From contig NZ_BOPZ01000018.1 of the NCBI RefSeq assembly GCF_018332455.1, forward strand, positions 1-64,000: a stretch of DNA of 64,000 bases, written 5' to 3'. Below the pieces are notes generated by a model, which saw only the letters and a program-made list of their open reading frames with translations, made no database searches and was not told the origin of the DNA. Each line of letters starts with the position of its first letter. The stretch's first letter is position 1. This stretch comes from Clostridium polyendosporum. Lineage in GTDB: Bacteria; Bacillota; Clostridia; Clostridiales; Clostridiaceae. Positions 37,711 through 47,079 of the stretch are shown in pieces. Position numbers and translations under genes: made by a program.

Positions 37711-39078
37711 ATGGATGAATCAGAAGAATTAGAAAGAGAAAGTATAGGAAAACTTCTTCTTAAGTTTTCTATTCCAGCTGTTATAGGTATGCTTGTTAAT
37801 GCCTTATACAGTGTTGTAGATAGAATATTTGTGGGTAGAGGTATAGGATCAATTGCGCTTTCAGGTGTGGCAGTAACCTTCCCTATTTCTACCGTAATTA
37901 TGGCTGTGGGAATGCTTGTTGGTACAGGAGCCGCTGCAGTAATTTCTATAAAACTAGGACAGAAGAATGTAGGGCAGGCTGAAAAGATTATAGGTAATGC
38001 TTTTGTGCTTACAATCATAACTACAATTATTGTAAGTATTTTGGGGCTTGTATTTTTAGACCCTATCTTGAAACTATTGGGTGCAAGTGCAGAAACCATG
38101 CCTTATGCAAAGCAATTTGCCAGTATACTACTTATAGGTGCTGTACTTCAAAACGTAGGATTTGGATTAAACCCTATTATTCGTTCAGAAGGTGATCCTA
38201 AGACGGCTATGATAACTATGCTTATAGGTGCTGTACTTAATTTTATTATAAATCCTGTGTTTATATTTGGATTCAAGCTAGGTGTAATAGGATCGGCATT
38301 GGCAACTGTTATTTCACAGGCTGTTTGCTCAGTATGGATATTTAGATACTTTACAAAAGGTAAAAGTCTTTTAAAGCTTAAAAAAGTGAATATGAAATTA
38401 GAGAAGTCTGTTATTAAGGAAATAATAGGAATAGGTATGTCCCCTTTTACTATGCAGATTGCAGCTAGCTTAGTTACGATTATTATTAACACAAGTCTGG
38501 CAAAGTATGGTGGAGATCTTGCTATAGGAGCTTTTTCTCTTATAAATAGCATTATTATTTTAATATTAATGCCTATGTTAGGTATAAATCAAGGAGCACA
38601 ACCTATAATTGGATATAATTATGGTTCAAAAAATATAAGTAGAGTTAAAAAAGTATTGTTATATTCAGCTATTGCAAATGCATGTATATCAACAATTGCA
38701 TTTATAGTAGTTCAATTATTCCCAGTTCAAATAATTCGAATCTTTAATACAACAGACTCTAAACTTATAGATCTTGGAGCAAATGGAATTTCAATTTTCC
38801 TTATGATGTTTGCTATTGTTGGGCCTCAGATAGCAATTGTTAATTATTTTCAGGCTGTGGGAAAAGCAAAATACTCTATGTTTTTAAGCTTATTAAGGCA
38901 AGTTGTAGTGCTTATACCACTTATACTCATACTTCCACATTTCTTTAAATTGAATGGTATATGGATGGCAGGACCAGTTGCAGACTTTGTTTCATCAGTA
39001 ATAACATTTATTTTTATAGCATACGAAGTAAAAAATTTAAATAAACTTAATAAAGAGATTCTAGATAAAGCCTCATGA
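37711..39078 (+). CDS. MATE-family multidrug efflux transporter
   Basis: A 455-residue membrane protein with 12 predicted helices in two homologous halves. The N-terminal half reads LLLKFSIPAVIGMLVNALYSVVDRIFVGRGIGSIALSG; the second half contains IGMSPFTMQIAASLV and GINQGAQPIIGYNYGS. MATE pumps export drugs or metabolites in exchange for Na+ or H+. The MepA-like subgroup is suggested by the MarR neighbour. ATG 37711 has AAGGGGG upstream. The MarR-MATE pair sits exactly between two copies of the ssrA terminator. Confidence 0.92.
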   Translation: MDESEELERESIGKLLLKFSIPAVIGMLVNALYSVVDRIFVGRGIGSIALSGVAVTFPISTVIMAVGMLVGTGAAAVISIKLGQKNVGQAEKIIGNAFVLTIITTIIVSILGLVFLDPILKLLGASAETMPYAKQFASILLIGAVLQNVGFGLNPIIRSEGDPKTAMITMLIGAVLNFIINPVFIFGFKLGVIGSALATVISQAVCSVWIFRYFTKGKSLLKLKKVNMKLEKSVIKEIIGIGMSPFTMQIAASLVTIIINTSLAKYGGDLAIGAFSLINSIIILILMPMLGINQGAQPIIGYNYGSKNISRVKKVLLYSAIANACISTIAFIVVQLFPVQIIRIFNTTDSKLIDLGANGISIFLMMFAIVGPQIAIVNYFQAVGKAKYSMFLSLLRQVVVLIPLILILPHFFKLNGIWMAGPVADFVSSVITFIFIAYEVKNLNKLNKEILDKAS

Positions 39079-39265
39079 ATTATTAAAAATTAAGTAAATT
39101 TACTTCCTATAAATAATAGAAAACTTCCTTATAAAAAAGAATCCTTCACCTCTATAGGTGCATGGTGGGTTCAATGAATAAAAGAGCATTTATATGGTGT
39201 TAAAGTATTTAAAAGATTATTTTAGAAACTATAATACTTCACCAGGGTTAGATGAGGTGTGTAGT

Positions 39266-39297
39266 AAAACCGTACTGTTTAGGCAGTACGGTTTTTA
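39266..39297 (+). terminator. Second copy of the ssrA terminator
   Basis: 31 bases identical to 36965-36995, with stem ACCGTACTG/CAGTACGGT and T-run. There is no tRNA-like ssrA tail upstream of it. It could end MATE transcription or be the scar of an integration or duplication. The surrounding gap (39079-39492) has a small CACCT/AGGTG hairpin near 39147 and nothing else recognisable. Confidence 0.8.
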
Positions 39298-39492
39298 CTT
39301 ATACTTTAAATTAAAGATTTTACTTTCTGTCAAAATAAAATCTTAGTATAGTCAAAAAGGGTAACTTAATATTATTTCTAACAATAGTATAAATAAAGTA
39401 GTTAACTTAACATTTATTTAAATAATACTAATATTTGTTTAACTTTTGATTGATAGAATTTAATTAAGGAAGATAAGGAGGGTGAGGAAACG

Positions 39493-40071
39493 ATGCAGCA
39501 GTTAAATATATGTATAGACATAGATGGAACTATCACTGACCCATATTATTGGCTTGATATTTCAAATAAATTCTTTAATAAGAGTATATCCGAAGAACAA
39601 GTTACGGAATATCATTGCTATAAGGTAATGGGGGTAGAGCAAGAAGAGTATCGAGAATTCTATGAGAACTATAAGTTTGAGATTCACTCAAAACAAGAGT
39701 TAAGAGAAAATGTTAGAGATGTGCTGGAGATCTTAAGTATTAATCATAAAATATTCTTTATTACAGCAAGAGATTCTTCATTGAGTATGCTTACGTACTC
39801 ATACCTTAAAACAAATAATATATCATTTAATGATTTGTTTTTATTAGGATCTCATTATAAGGTAGATAAAGCAAAAGAATTAAACTGCAGTGTATTTATT
39901 GAAGATAATTACGATAATGCTATACAGTTATCTGAAAATGGATTTAAAGTTTTGTTGATAGATACCAATTATAATAGAAACCCTATAAATGATAGAATAA
40001 CAAGAGTATATAACTGGAATGATATATATACATTTATTAATAGTATGTGTATCAAAAAAGAAGCAATTTAA
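39493..40071 (+). CDS. HAD-family 5'(3')-deoxyribonucleotidase-like protein
   Basis: 192 residues with HAD motif I CIDIDGTITDPY (nucleophile Asp), motif II FFITARDSS and motif IV FIEDNYDNA; motif III Lys is probably in KVDKAKELN. This arrangement matches the NT5C/YqfW-type putative nucleotidases that hydrolyse nucleoside monophosphates. The short cap domain lies between residues 15 and 85. GGAGGGTGAGG precedes the ATG. The gene is monocistronic and followed by a terminator; the substrate is unknown. Confidence 0.8.
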   Translation: MQQLNICIDIDGTITDPYYWLDISNKFFNKSISEEQVTEYHCYKVMGVEQEEYREFYENYKFEIHSKQELRENVRDVLEILSINHKIFFITARDSSLSMLTYSYLKTNNISFNDLFLLGSHYKVDKAKELNCSVFIEDNYDNAIQLSENGFKVLLIDTNYNRNPINDRITRVYNWNDIYTFINSMCIKKEAI

Positions 40072-40091
40072 TTTAATATAAGTATGTAGTT

Positions 40092-40140
40092 AGAACTTTT
40101 ACGTATCCTTGTGATTACCAGCAGAAGTTCTGATTTTTTT
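40092..40140 (+). terminator. Terminator of the nucleotidase gene
   Basis: AGAACTT / AAGTTCT stem with a long loop, followed by GATTTTTTTTT. Confidence 0.7.
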
Positions 40141-40300
40141 TTATTTTTAATATTAGATTTATAAATTTTTTATTAGATACTTTAATTTAAAAAAGTATCT
40201 ATATTAGGTAAACAATGTTATGATTATATAATCATGCGAAATAAATTATTTTTCTAAGAGAATAGAAGTATTTTAAACTGTTAAATAATAATTGTATGTA

Positions 40301-40355
40301 AATAGATATAGAACTTTACAACTGAATTGTTTAACGAGTAAAGTTGTTTATCTTA
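40301..40355. repeat. Short repeat A upstream of infC
   Basis: AATAGATATAGAACTTTACA and GTAAAGTTGTTTATCTTA arms with no core; it lies in the infC 5' untranslated region. Confidence 0.6.
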
Positions 40356-40393
40356 AGTAAAAAATGAGAATATTAATTTGGAGGTGTTCGACT

Positions 40394-40900
40394 ATTAATA
40401 AAAATGTAAATTTAAATGAAGGTATTAGACAAAGGGAAATCAGATTAGTTGGAGAAGAAGAGAGTAGAATAGTTAATACTAGGGATGCTTTGGAGTTAGC
40501 AAGAGAACAAGAATTAGATTTAGTGATGATTTCGCCAACAGCTACTCCACCTGTATGTAAAATAATGGACTATAACAAATTTCTTTACGAACAATCTAAG
40601 AAGGAAAAAGAAAACAGAAAGAATCAGAAATTCGTTGATATTAAGGAAATAAGATTAAGTCCTACTATTGAAGAAAATGATATAGAGATTAAGGCTAATA
40701 ATGCTAAAAAGTTCTTATCTAATGAGAATAAAGTTAAAGTGTCAATTAGGTTTAGAGGAAGACAAAATATTTATACTGGTCAAGGAACTAAGGTATTTGA
40801 TATATTTATTTCTAAATTAGGGGATATTGGAATGATTGAAAAGCCAGCTAAGTTAGAAGGTAACAATATGATTATGATTTTAGCACCAAAAAAACACTAG
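40394..40900 (+). CDS. infC: Translation initiation factor IF-3, ATT start, orphan locus
   Basis: 168 residues of IF-3: N-terminal domain [21 protein letters not shown], the linker [22 protein letters not shown], and C-terminal domain [20 protein letters not shown] ... [12 protein letters not shown] ... LAPKKH. IF-3 monitors start codons and keeps 30S subunits free. GGAGGTG (40380-40386) points to ATT at 40394, the non-standard start also used by Bacillus and E. coli infC for autoregulation. ATG 40364 is in frame but has no site. The usual partners rpmI and rplT do not follow; the next gene is convergent greA. Confidence 0.92.
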   Translation: MNKNVNLNEGIRQREIRLVGEEESRIVNTRDALELAREQELDLVMISPTATPPVCKIMDYNKFLYEQSKKEKENRKNQKFVDIKEIRLSPTIEENDIEIKANNAKKFLSNENKVKVSIRFRGRQNIYTGQGTKVFDIFISKLGDIGMIEKPAKLEGNNMIMILAPKKH

Positions 40901-40911
40901 AGTTTTTATAG

Positions 40912-40940
40912 AAAGAGATAGGTTAAACCTGTCTCTTTAT
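40912..40940. terminator. Bidirectional terminator between infC and greA
   Basis: AAAGAGATAGG / CCTGTCTCTTT stem between the convergent genes. Confidence 0.7.
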
Positions 40941-40981
40941 TTATAAATAAGTTTAAAACAATGAAGTCTGTATAAACTCCA

Positions 40982-41449
40982 TTATTTACGCATAATTTCT
41001 TCAATTCTAATAGAATAATTTCCTTCGGGTGACTCAATTATAACTTCATCTCCAACCTTATGTTTATATATAGCACGTCCTAAAGGAGACTCTATACTTA
41101 ACATGTTATTAATAGGATCTGCTTCTATGGTAGTTACTATTGTAAATTTATCAACTTCATCATCAATTAAGAATCTAATAGAAACTATTTTTCCTAGCCC
41201 GACTTCATCTTCAGATGTGGTATCTGTTATGAGTTTAGCAGTTTTGATCATCCTTTCAAGATAACGCATTCTACTTTCGTTTCGAGCCCTATCTCTTTTC
41301 GCTGCTTTATACTCAAAGTTTTCACTTAGATCACCATGTGCTCTTGCTTCTTTAAGGTCTTCATTTATTTGACGTCTTACTACTAGTTTTCTATATTCAA
41401 TTTCTTCTTTAAGCTTATTTATTGCTTCTTCTGTAAGATAATTATGCAC
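40982..41449 (-). CDS. greA: GreA/GreB-family transcript cleavage factor
   Basis: A 155-residue Gre factor. The N-terminal coiled coil carries the acidic-tip segment ARAHGDLSENFEYKAAK, which reaches into RNA polymerase to stimulate cleavage of backtracked RNA. The C-terminal FKBP-like domain includes GLGKIVSIRF and SIESPLGRAIYKHKVGDEV. The start appears to be GTG 41449 with AAGAAGGA upstream. Many clostridia carry more than one GreA; whether this is the main copy cannot be judged here. Confidence 0.9.
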   Translation of the reverse strand: MHNYLTEEAINKLKEEIEYRKLVVRRQINEDLKEARAHGDLSENFEYKAAKRDRARNESRMRYLERMIKTAKLITDTTSEDEVGLGKIVSIRFLIDDEVDKFTIVTTIEADPINNMLSIESPLGRAIYKHKVGDEVIIESPEGNYSIRIEEIMRK

Positions 41450-41742
41450 ATTAATCCTTCTTTCTTATAATAAAGTTAATACATATTATGATAACATTTT
41501 TTTGTTATTTATTTCTATTAAAATAGTTTCCAAATTTTTATGTTTTAAAACATTAGAATTATAAAAATAGATACTGGAACGTAAGTATTAGTAAATGATA
41601 CCGTCTTTTGAGATTTAAATGGAATAATATTCAATGAATATTAGAATAGATTAAACAAAAAATATAAAAGTAAAGCATCATACAAAGAACTCTATATATA
41701 AATATAGTAATTATGAAAATATTTCAATAGGGGGCGATTTTT

Positions 41743-41916
41743 ATGAAAAAGAATAAGCCTAAAGATAAAGAGCATTTCATGGCAAATCCTATAGAACAGC
41801 ATGAGACTGCTGCATGGGCTAATATTGAGGATATGCAGCCAGTTTCTAATGTATCTATTCCTAATGAAATCGAAGTAAGAAACGCTAAAGAATGGGTAGA
41901 TAGTAATGAAAAATAA
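41743..41916 (+). CDS. DUF3787 small protein
   Basis: A 57-residue protein starting MKKNKPKDKEHFMANPIEQH, with the family core TAAWANIEDM ... VSIPNEIEVRNAKEWVDSN. DUF3787 proteins are short, conserved mainly in clostridia, and of unknown function. AGGGGGCG lies before the ATG, and a terminator follows at once. It is divergent from greA and convergent with PFOR, so it is its own unit. Confidence 0.8.
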   Translation: MKKNKPKDKEHFMANPIEQHETAAWANIEDMQPVSNVSIPNEIEVRNAKEWVDSNEK

Positions 41917-41945
41917 AAGGAAGTCTCTTAAGACTTCCTTTTATT
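41912..41945 (+). terminator. Terminator of the DUF3787 gene
   Basis: AAAAGGAAGTCT / AGACTTCCTTTT stem plus T-run; it may also serve PFOR on the minus strand. Confidence 0.8.
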
Positions 41946-41948
41946 TTT

Positions 41949-42012
41949 TACCATTTAACAAAATCAAATCTAACTAAAGTTTAGCATGTTTAATGTACTC
42001 AGTTTAACTTTT
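41949..42012. repeat. Degraded repeat B next to the PFOR stop
   Basis: CCATTTAACAAAATCAAATC and CTCAGTTTAACTTTTG resemble B ends, but the middle is poorly kept. Confidence 0.35.
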
Positions 42013-42015
42013 GCA

Positions 42016-45000
42016 TTAATATTGTTGTTCTGCTAAACGTCTATAGTTATCGTATCTTTCACGAGCATTTTGCTCTGCTGCAGTTGACATTTGTTCAGCT
42101 ATGTCAGGGAATACATTCATTAATGAAGAGTAACGAACTTCTCCATGGATGAATTCTTTAAATGATTTTGTTGGTTCTTTTGAATCTAAAGTAAATGGAT
42201 TTTTTCCTTGGTCTTTTAACATTGGATTATATCTATATAGATGCCAATAACCGGATTCTACTGCCTTCTTTTCTTCTGCCATACTGGTTCCCATACCTGT
42301 TTTTATACCATGGCTGATACAAGGTGCATATGCAATAATTAGAGAAGGGCCCTTATATGCTTCCGCCTCAGCAATTGCTTTAATGGTATGATTCATATTT
42401 GCTCCCATAGCTATTTGAGTTACATATACATATCCATAACTCATAGCCATCATACCAAGATCTTTTTTTCTAACCTTCTTACCTGCTGCTGCAAATTTAG
42501 CAACTGCTCCTGTTGGTGTAGATTTTGAAGACTGTCCTCCAGTATTTGAGTAAATTTCTGTATCCATAACAAATATATTTATATCATCCCCGGTAGATAA
42601 TACTTGGTCTAGGCCTCCAAAACCTATGTCGTATGCCCATCCATCTCCGCCAATCATCCAGTGAGATTTCTTAATAAGATAATCCTTTTTCTCCATTATT
42701 TCTTTTAAAATAGGATTATTTTCATAGTTTTCATTCTTTATAGCTTCTAGTATTTTAGCTGTAGCTGATTTAGAGCCCTCACCATCATCTATTGTATCTA
42801 GCCATTGTTGGAAAGCTTCCTTAAGTGTTGAATTGATTTGCGTATTTACAGCTTCTTTTATTAATTGAGCTAATTTTTCTCTAATTTGTGTAACTCCAAG
42901 GAACATTCCGTATCCATACTCAGCATTATCTTCAAAAAGAGAATTTCCCCAAGAAGGTCCTTTGCCCTGTGAGTTTGTGGAATATGGAATTGATGGAGCA
43001 CTACCACCCCATATAGACGAACAGCCTGTAGCATTAGCAATCATCATTCTATCGCCATAAAGTTGAGTTAACAACTTAACATAAGGAGTTTCACCACAAC
43101 CAGGGCAAGCTCCATTAAACTCTAATAATGGTCTTACAAACTGGCTGCCTTTTACTGTCTTTGGATCCATCAAGTTATCCTTATCAGTAATAGTTAGTGC
43201 ATATTCCCAGTTTTCAGATTCCATTTCGATTTCTACTTCAGCATTTTTCATGATTAAAGCCTTACCAGGAGCTGGACAAATATCAGCACAGTTACCGCAA
43301 CCAGTACAATCAAGTGGACTTATTTGAATACGGTAGTGTAGATTTTCAAGTCCTTTTCCTACAGGTTTCTTAGTTTTAAAGGTATCAGGTGCTTTTTCTT
43401 TCTCTTCGTCATTTAATAAGCAAGCTCTTATTACTGCATGAGGACAAACATATGAACATTGATTACATTGTATACATTTGTCGATTTGCCATTCTGGAGC
43501 CATAACAGCAATACCACGTTTTTCATATGCGGTAGTTCCTAGTGGGAAGGTTCCATCCTCCATTCCATTAAAGGCGCTAACTGGAAGTTCATCACCTTCG
43601 TGTCTAGCCATAGGTCTCTGAATTTCTTTAACAAAGTCTGGTTCTTCCTTTACTAGAGTTGGCTTGCTTTCTGAATCCTTCCATGAAGATGGAACATTAA
43701 CTTTAAGCAAACTATTAATACCTTGATCGATAGCAGCTTTATTCATCTCTACAATTTTTTGACCTTTTTTCCCATAAGTCTTTTCTACAGAGTTTTTTAG
43801 TAACTCTACTGCTTGATTTACAGGAATAACATTAGCTAATTTAAAAAATGCGGATTGCATTATCATATTGATTCTTCCGCCTAAACCAATGTTTTTTGCT
43901 ATTGAGACAGCATCGACAGTGTAGAAATTAATGTTATTTTCAGCTATATATTTCTTCATAGGAGCAGGTAGTTTTTCTTCGAGCTCATCTTCGCTCCAAG
44001 GGCAGTTTAATACAAAAGTGCCATTTTTCTTTAATCCTTTTAATACATCAAAATTATATATAAAAGATTTATTATGACATGCAATATAATCTGCATTGAA
44101 AATTAAGTAAGGTGATTTTATTCTTTGTTTACCAAATCTTAAATGAGAAATAGTGCTTCCACCAGATTTTTTACTATCATAGGAGAAATATGCTTGAGCA
44201 TATAAGTCTGTATTATCTCCAATAATTTTTACAGCAGTTTTATTTGCCCCAACTGTTCCATCTGAGCCTAGTCCCCAGAATTTACAGCTGATAGTTCCTT
44301 CGGGAGTAGTCTCAATTATGTCTCCTTCAGGTAAAGAAGTATTGGTAACATCATCTAAGATTCCTATTGTGAATCTATCTTTTGGTTCACTTTGCTTTAA
44401 ATTATCAAATACTGCAATAATTTGGGAAGGTCTTGTATCTTTAGAGCCCAGACCATACCTGCCGCCCACGATAACAGGTTTATCACTAGCATTGTAAAAT
44501 ACTTTACATACATCAAGATATAGGGGCTCACCTACAGAACCAGGTTCTTTAGTACGATCAAGAACAGCAATCTTCTTAACGGTCTTAGGAAATACTTTCA
44601 TAAAGTATGTAGGACAGAATGGACGATATAAGTGTACCTTTATAGCTCCTACTTTTTCACCTTTCCCCATTAGATAGTCTACTGTTTCTTCGATGGTATC
44701 ACATACAGAACCCATAGCTACTATAATGTTTTCTGCATCAGGTGCTCCGTAATAATCAAATGGATGATAAGTTCTTCCTGTAATTTTTTCAATTTCTCTC
44801 ATATAGTTTTCTACTATATTAGGAACTTCTTGATAGAACTTGTTTGAAGCCTCTCTGCCTTGAAAATAGATATCAGGGTTTTGTGCTGTTCCTTTGAGAG
44901 TGGGGTGCTCTGGATTAAGTGATCTATCTCTAAATTCCTTTATAGCATTATAATCTACTAGTTTAGCTACATCCTCATAATTAATAACTTCAATTTTTTG

Positions 45001-45540
45001 ATATTCATGAGAGGTTCTAAAACCATCAAAAAAGTGTAAAAATGGTATTCTAGACTTAATTGCAGCTAAGTGTGCTACATTTGCTAAATCCATTACTTCT
45101 TGAACATTTGAAGCTGCTAAAAGTGCAAATCCGGTTTGTCTTGTAGCCATTACATCTTGATGGTCGCCAAAAATTGATAGAGCATGAGTAGCAAGTGCTC
45201 TAGCAGTTACATGAAATACTCCAGGTAGTAATTCACCTGCTATTTTATACATATTAGGAATCATTAATAACAATCCTTGAGAAGCAGTATAGGTAGTTGT
45301 TAGTGCACCAGCTACTAAAGAACCATGAACTGCTCCTGCAGCACCAGCTTCAGATTGCATTTCAACAACTTTTACTGGTTGACCAAATATGTTTTTCTTC
45401 CCATGAGCTGACCACTCATCTACTCCTTCTGCCATTGGGGTAGAAGGAGTGATCGGATAAATCGCTGCAACTTCAGTAAAAGCATAAGATGCTTCAGCCG
45501 CAGCTTGATTACCGTCCATTGTTTTCATAACCTTTGCCAT
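42016..45540 (-). CDS. nifJ: Pyruvate:ferredoxin (flavodoxin) oxidoreductase
   Basis: A 1174-residue single-chain PFOR, the full family length. Domains in order: pyrimidine-binding (MDGNQAAAEASYAFTEVAAIYPITPSTPMAE), transketolase-C-like (VGAIKVHLYRPF), gamma domain, two [4Fe-4S] ferredoxin motifs (CIQCNQCSYVCP and DCTGCGNCADICP), a proximal cluster near CPGCGETPY, and the thiamine-pyrophosphate domain (GGDGWAYDIGFGGLDQVLS with NTGGQSS). It converts pyruvate plus CoA to acetyl-CoA, CO2 and reduced ferredoxin, the central step of clostridial fermentation. AAGGAGG precedes the ATG. Confidence 0.97.
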   Translation of the reverse strand: MAKVMKTMDGNQAAAEASYAFTEVAAIYPITPSTPMAEGVDEWSAHGKKNIFGQPVKVVEMQSEAGAAGAVHGSLVAGALTTTYTASQGLLLMIPNMYKIAGELLPGVFHVTARALATHALSIFGDHQDVMATRQTGFALLAASNVQEVMDLANVAHLAAIKSRIPFLHFFDGFRTSHEYQKIEVINYEDVAKLVDYNAIKEFRDRSLNPEHPTLKGTAQNPDIYFQGREASNKFYQEVPNIVENYMREIEKITGRTYHPFDYYGAPDAENIIVAMGSVCDTIEETVDYLMGKGEKVGAIKVHLYRPFCPTYFMKVFPKTVKKIAVLDRTKEPGSVGEPLYLDVCKVFYNASDKPVIVGGRYGLGSKDTRPSQIIAVFDNLKQSEPKDRFTIGILDDVTNTSLPEGDIIETTPEGTISCKFWGLGSDGTVGANKTAVKIIGDNTDLYAQAYFSYDSKKSGGSTISHLRFGKQRIKSPYLIFNADYIACHNKSFIYNFDVLKGLKKNGTFVLNCPWSEDELEEKLPAPMKKYIAENNINFYTVDAVSIAKNIGLGGRINMIMQSAFFKLANVIPVNQAVELLKNSVEKTYGKKGQKIVEMNKAAIDQGINSLLKVNVPSSWKDSESKPTLVKEEPDFVKEIQRPMARHEGDELPVSAFNGMEDGTFPLGTTAYEKRGIAVMAPEWQIDKCIQCNQCSYVCPHAVIRACLLNDEEKEKAPDTFKTKKPVGKGLENLHYRIQISPLDCTGCGNCADICPAPGKALIMKNAEVEIEMESENWEYALTITDKDNLMDPKTVKGSQFVRPLLEFNGACPGCGETPYVKLLTQLYGDRMMIANATGCSSIWGGSAPSIPYSTNSQGKGPSWGNSLFEDNAEYGYGMFLGVTQIREKLAQLIKEAVNTQINSTLKEAFQQWLDTIDDGEGSKSATAKILEAIKNENYENNPILKEIMEKKDYLIKKSHWMIGGDGWAYDIGFGGLDQVLSTGDDINIFVMDTEIYSNTGGQSSKSTPTGAVAKFAAAGKKVRKKDLGMMAMSYGYVYVTQIAMGANMNHTIKAIAEAEAYKGPSLIIAYAPCISHGIKTGMGTSMAEEKKAVESGYWHLYRYNPMLKDQGKNPFTLDSKEPTKSFKEFIHGEVRYSSLMNVFPDIAEQMSTAAEQNARERYDNYRRLAEQQY

Positions 45541-45603
45541 AGAAAGTATCCTCCTTATGAACTTTTAAATTAATGTAACGTGCTTATTATTTACTAATGA
45601 TGG

Positions 45604-45633
45604 ATTATACATACATATAAGATGAATTTACAA
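45604..45633 (-). promoter_or_regulatory. PFOR promoter
   Basis: On the minus strand TTGTAA (45633-45628), 18-bp spacer, TATAAT (45609-45604), about 65 bp before the start codon. Confidence 0.65.
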
Positions 45634-45659
45634 AATGTTAAAGTAAGTATAGTAGTGAA

Positions 45660-45735
45660 CTACTCCCACTTTAGAAGTAGGAGCTTCCTGTTTCAAAGAC
45701 CTCGCAACCTACTATCTCCACCTTGAAGAAGGTTG
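45660..45735. mobile_element. IS200/IS605-like end relic
   Basis: ACTCCCACTTTAGAAGTAGGAG forms an imperfect stem and is followed by a CACCTTGAAGAAGGTTGAG hairpin and CTCGCAACCTACT. This arrangement resembles the structured ends of clostridial IS605-group elements. No transposase is present within the 403-bp gap, so this is a solo relic at best. Confidence 0.35.
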
Positions 45736-45942
45736 AGTGTTCCGCAATATTATAGATAAATATTAGTTAGGAATTTGGATGTATGCTGGTGGTCAGGTGC
45801 AATGGTGTATTTCTCATTAAGATTTCTTTTCTAGAAATGTAATATTGAAAATTAAACAGTGTCCAGTCAAGACATATGTTCAGAACTTAAAGTGCATTTT
45901 TTAAGTGGTATCTGTATAAAATAATCATTGAGGTGATAAATA

Positions 45943-46212
45943 ATGAAAACAATGAATAAAGCAATTGGTGTTGAAAAAGGTTTGCAAAATGTAGTAGATT
46001 ATCTAATGAAAGAAGGTTACTATGTAGAAATATTAAGTGAAGGAATGGAGAGTAATGTTTCCAAATTAGATGGATTCGATGCCATAGTAATAGCTGACTA
46101 TAATACTGATATGCTGGGATATAGTGATACAGAGACTAAAGCTCCAGTAATAAATGCTAGTGGGTTAACTCCAGAAGAAATAAAAAGCAGGATTGATCAA
46201 ATTAGAAAGTAA
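45943..46212 (+). CDS. UPF0180 (YkuS-type) protein
   Basis: An 89-residue protein matching UPF0180 from GVEKGLQNVVDYLMKEGYYVE through NTDMLGYSDTETKAPVINASGLTPEEIKSRI. Bacillus YkuS is the best-known member; its function is unknown. GAGGTG precedes the ATG. The gene is monocistronic and followed by a repeat composite. Confidence 0.85.
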   Translation: MKTMNKAIGVEKGLQNVVDYLMKEGYYVEILSEGMESNVSKLDGFDAIVIADYNTDMLGYSDTETKAPVINASGLTPEEIKSRIDQIRK

Positions 46213-46263
46213 AATGCCTTATAGGTAAGTGTGTATTTTACATAAAATCTCTTAAGTAGCTCC

Positions 46264-46440
46264 TTATTTAAAGATAAACAACTTCAAGCTTTAAACAATT
46301 CATGTTAAATAAAATTTAATAGGCATCGATCCTATTAAATTTGAGCCAGATTTCACTTTGTGAAATGGCAGCATAATAGCCTAGACATGCAATGCTTTTT
46401 CATGAATTATAAATTCAGTTATAAAGTTGTGTATCTATAT
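46264..46440. repeat. Repeat A with reverse repeat B nested inside
   Basis: A ends (taaagataaacaacttcaag ... ataaagttgtgtatctata) enclose a reverse B (aataggcatcgatcctatta ... gagccagatttcactttgtg, aaatggcagca) and the A core (ctagacatgcaatgcttttt). It fills the gap after the UPF0180 gene. Confidence 0.75.
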
Positions 46441-46564
46441 ATGGGAGCTATTTTGTTTGCTGCCAGTTGACAAACTAAAAACTAAGAGTTATTGATTAAA
46501 CAGTAGTAATATTTTTACCTTTGAGTTCATAAGCATAACTATAGTTTATTTTGGGGGTATGATT

Positions 46565-46660
46565 ATGCCAGATAAAGGTAAAAGTAAAAGTGGCTCAAGC
46601 AAAAATAATAACAATAATAACAAAAAGAAGGATAGCAACAAGAATCCCAAGAAAAAATAA
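46565..46660 (+). CDS. Small Lys/Asn-rich basic protein
   Basis: A 31-residue frame, too short for routine gene calling, starting MPDKGKSKSGSSK and continuing as a run of Asn then Lys-rich sequence. TTGGGGGT lies eight bases upstream, and a terminator hairpin follows about 50 bp after the stop, which supports a real gene. Composition suggests a disordered, possibly nucleic-acid-binding or spore-associated peptide. I recognise no family, and the low-complexity content makes homology hard to judge. Confidence 0.5.
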   Translation: MPDKGKSKSGSSKNNNNNNKKKDSNKNPKKK

Positions 46661-46708
46661 ATAAAATACATATGTGTTAGCAAACACATAATAGTTAAGA
46701 TTAAATAG

Positions 46709-46746
46709 GCTGTGATGGACACATATCCATTTACAGTCTTTTATAT
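46709..46746 (+). terminator. Terminator after the small basic protein gene
   Basis: CTGTGATGGA / TCCATTTACAG bulged stem followed by CTTTTAT. Confidence 0.55.
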
Positions 46747-46789
46747 TTAAAAATTTTAGGGCTCTTTGAAAAGGTCTTAGCTTTTTGGT

Positions 46790-46862
46790 TTGCTGGTATT
46801 TCAGAAAATAAGATTTGGCTAAAGTTTAGCAGACTTGGTGCATTCTCAGCTTTATTAAATAA
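46790..46862. repeat. Repeat B, diverged
   Basis: GCTGGTATTTCAGAAAATAA, GATTTGGCTAAAGTTTAGCA and CATTCTCAGCTTTATTA follow the B pattern over its full length. The rest of 46863-47060 is A/T-rich without recognisable features. Confidence 0.5.
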
Positions 46863-47079
46863 TTATTTATGAAAGACTATAAAATAGTGGTATATTTCAA
46901 TAATTATTTAAATTACTTTAAAAAAACTAGTTTATTATTTATTTTTTTGTAGATAATATTAATAAGATATTTTATATCTTATTAGCTATTAATTTTATAT
47001 TATATGAGATATGTAAAAGTAATAGCTGCTACCAACTAAAACTTAAAAACTTATTTAAAGAAAAAGGAGAAATGTTAAT

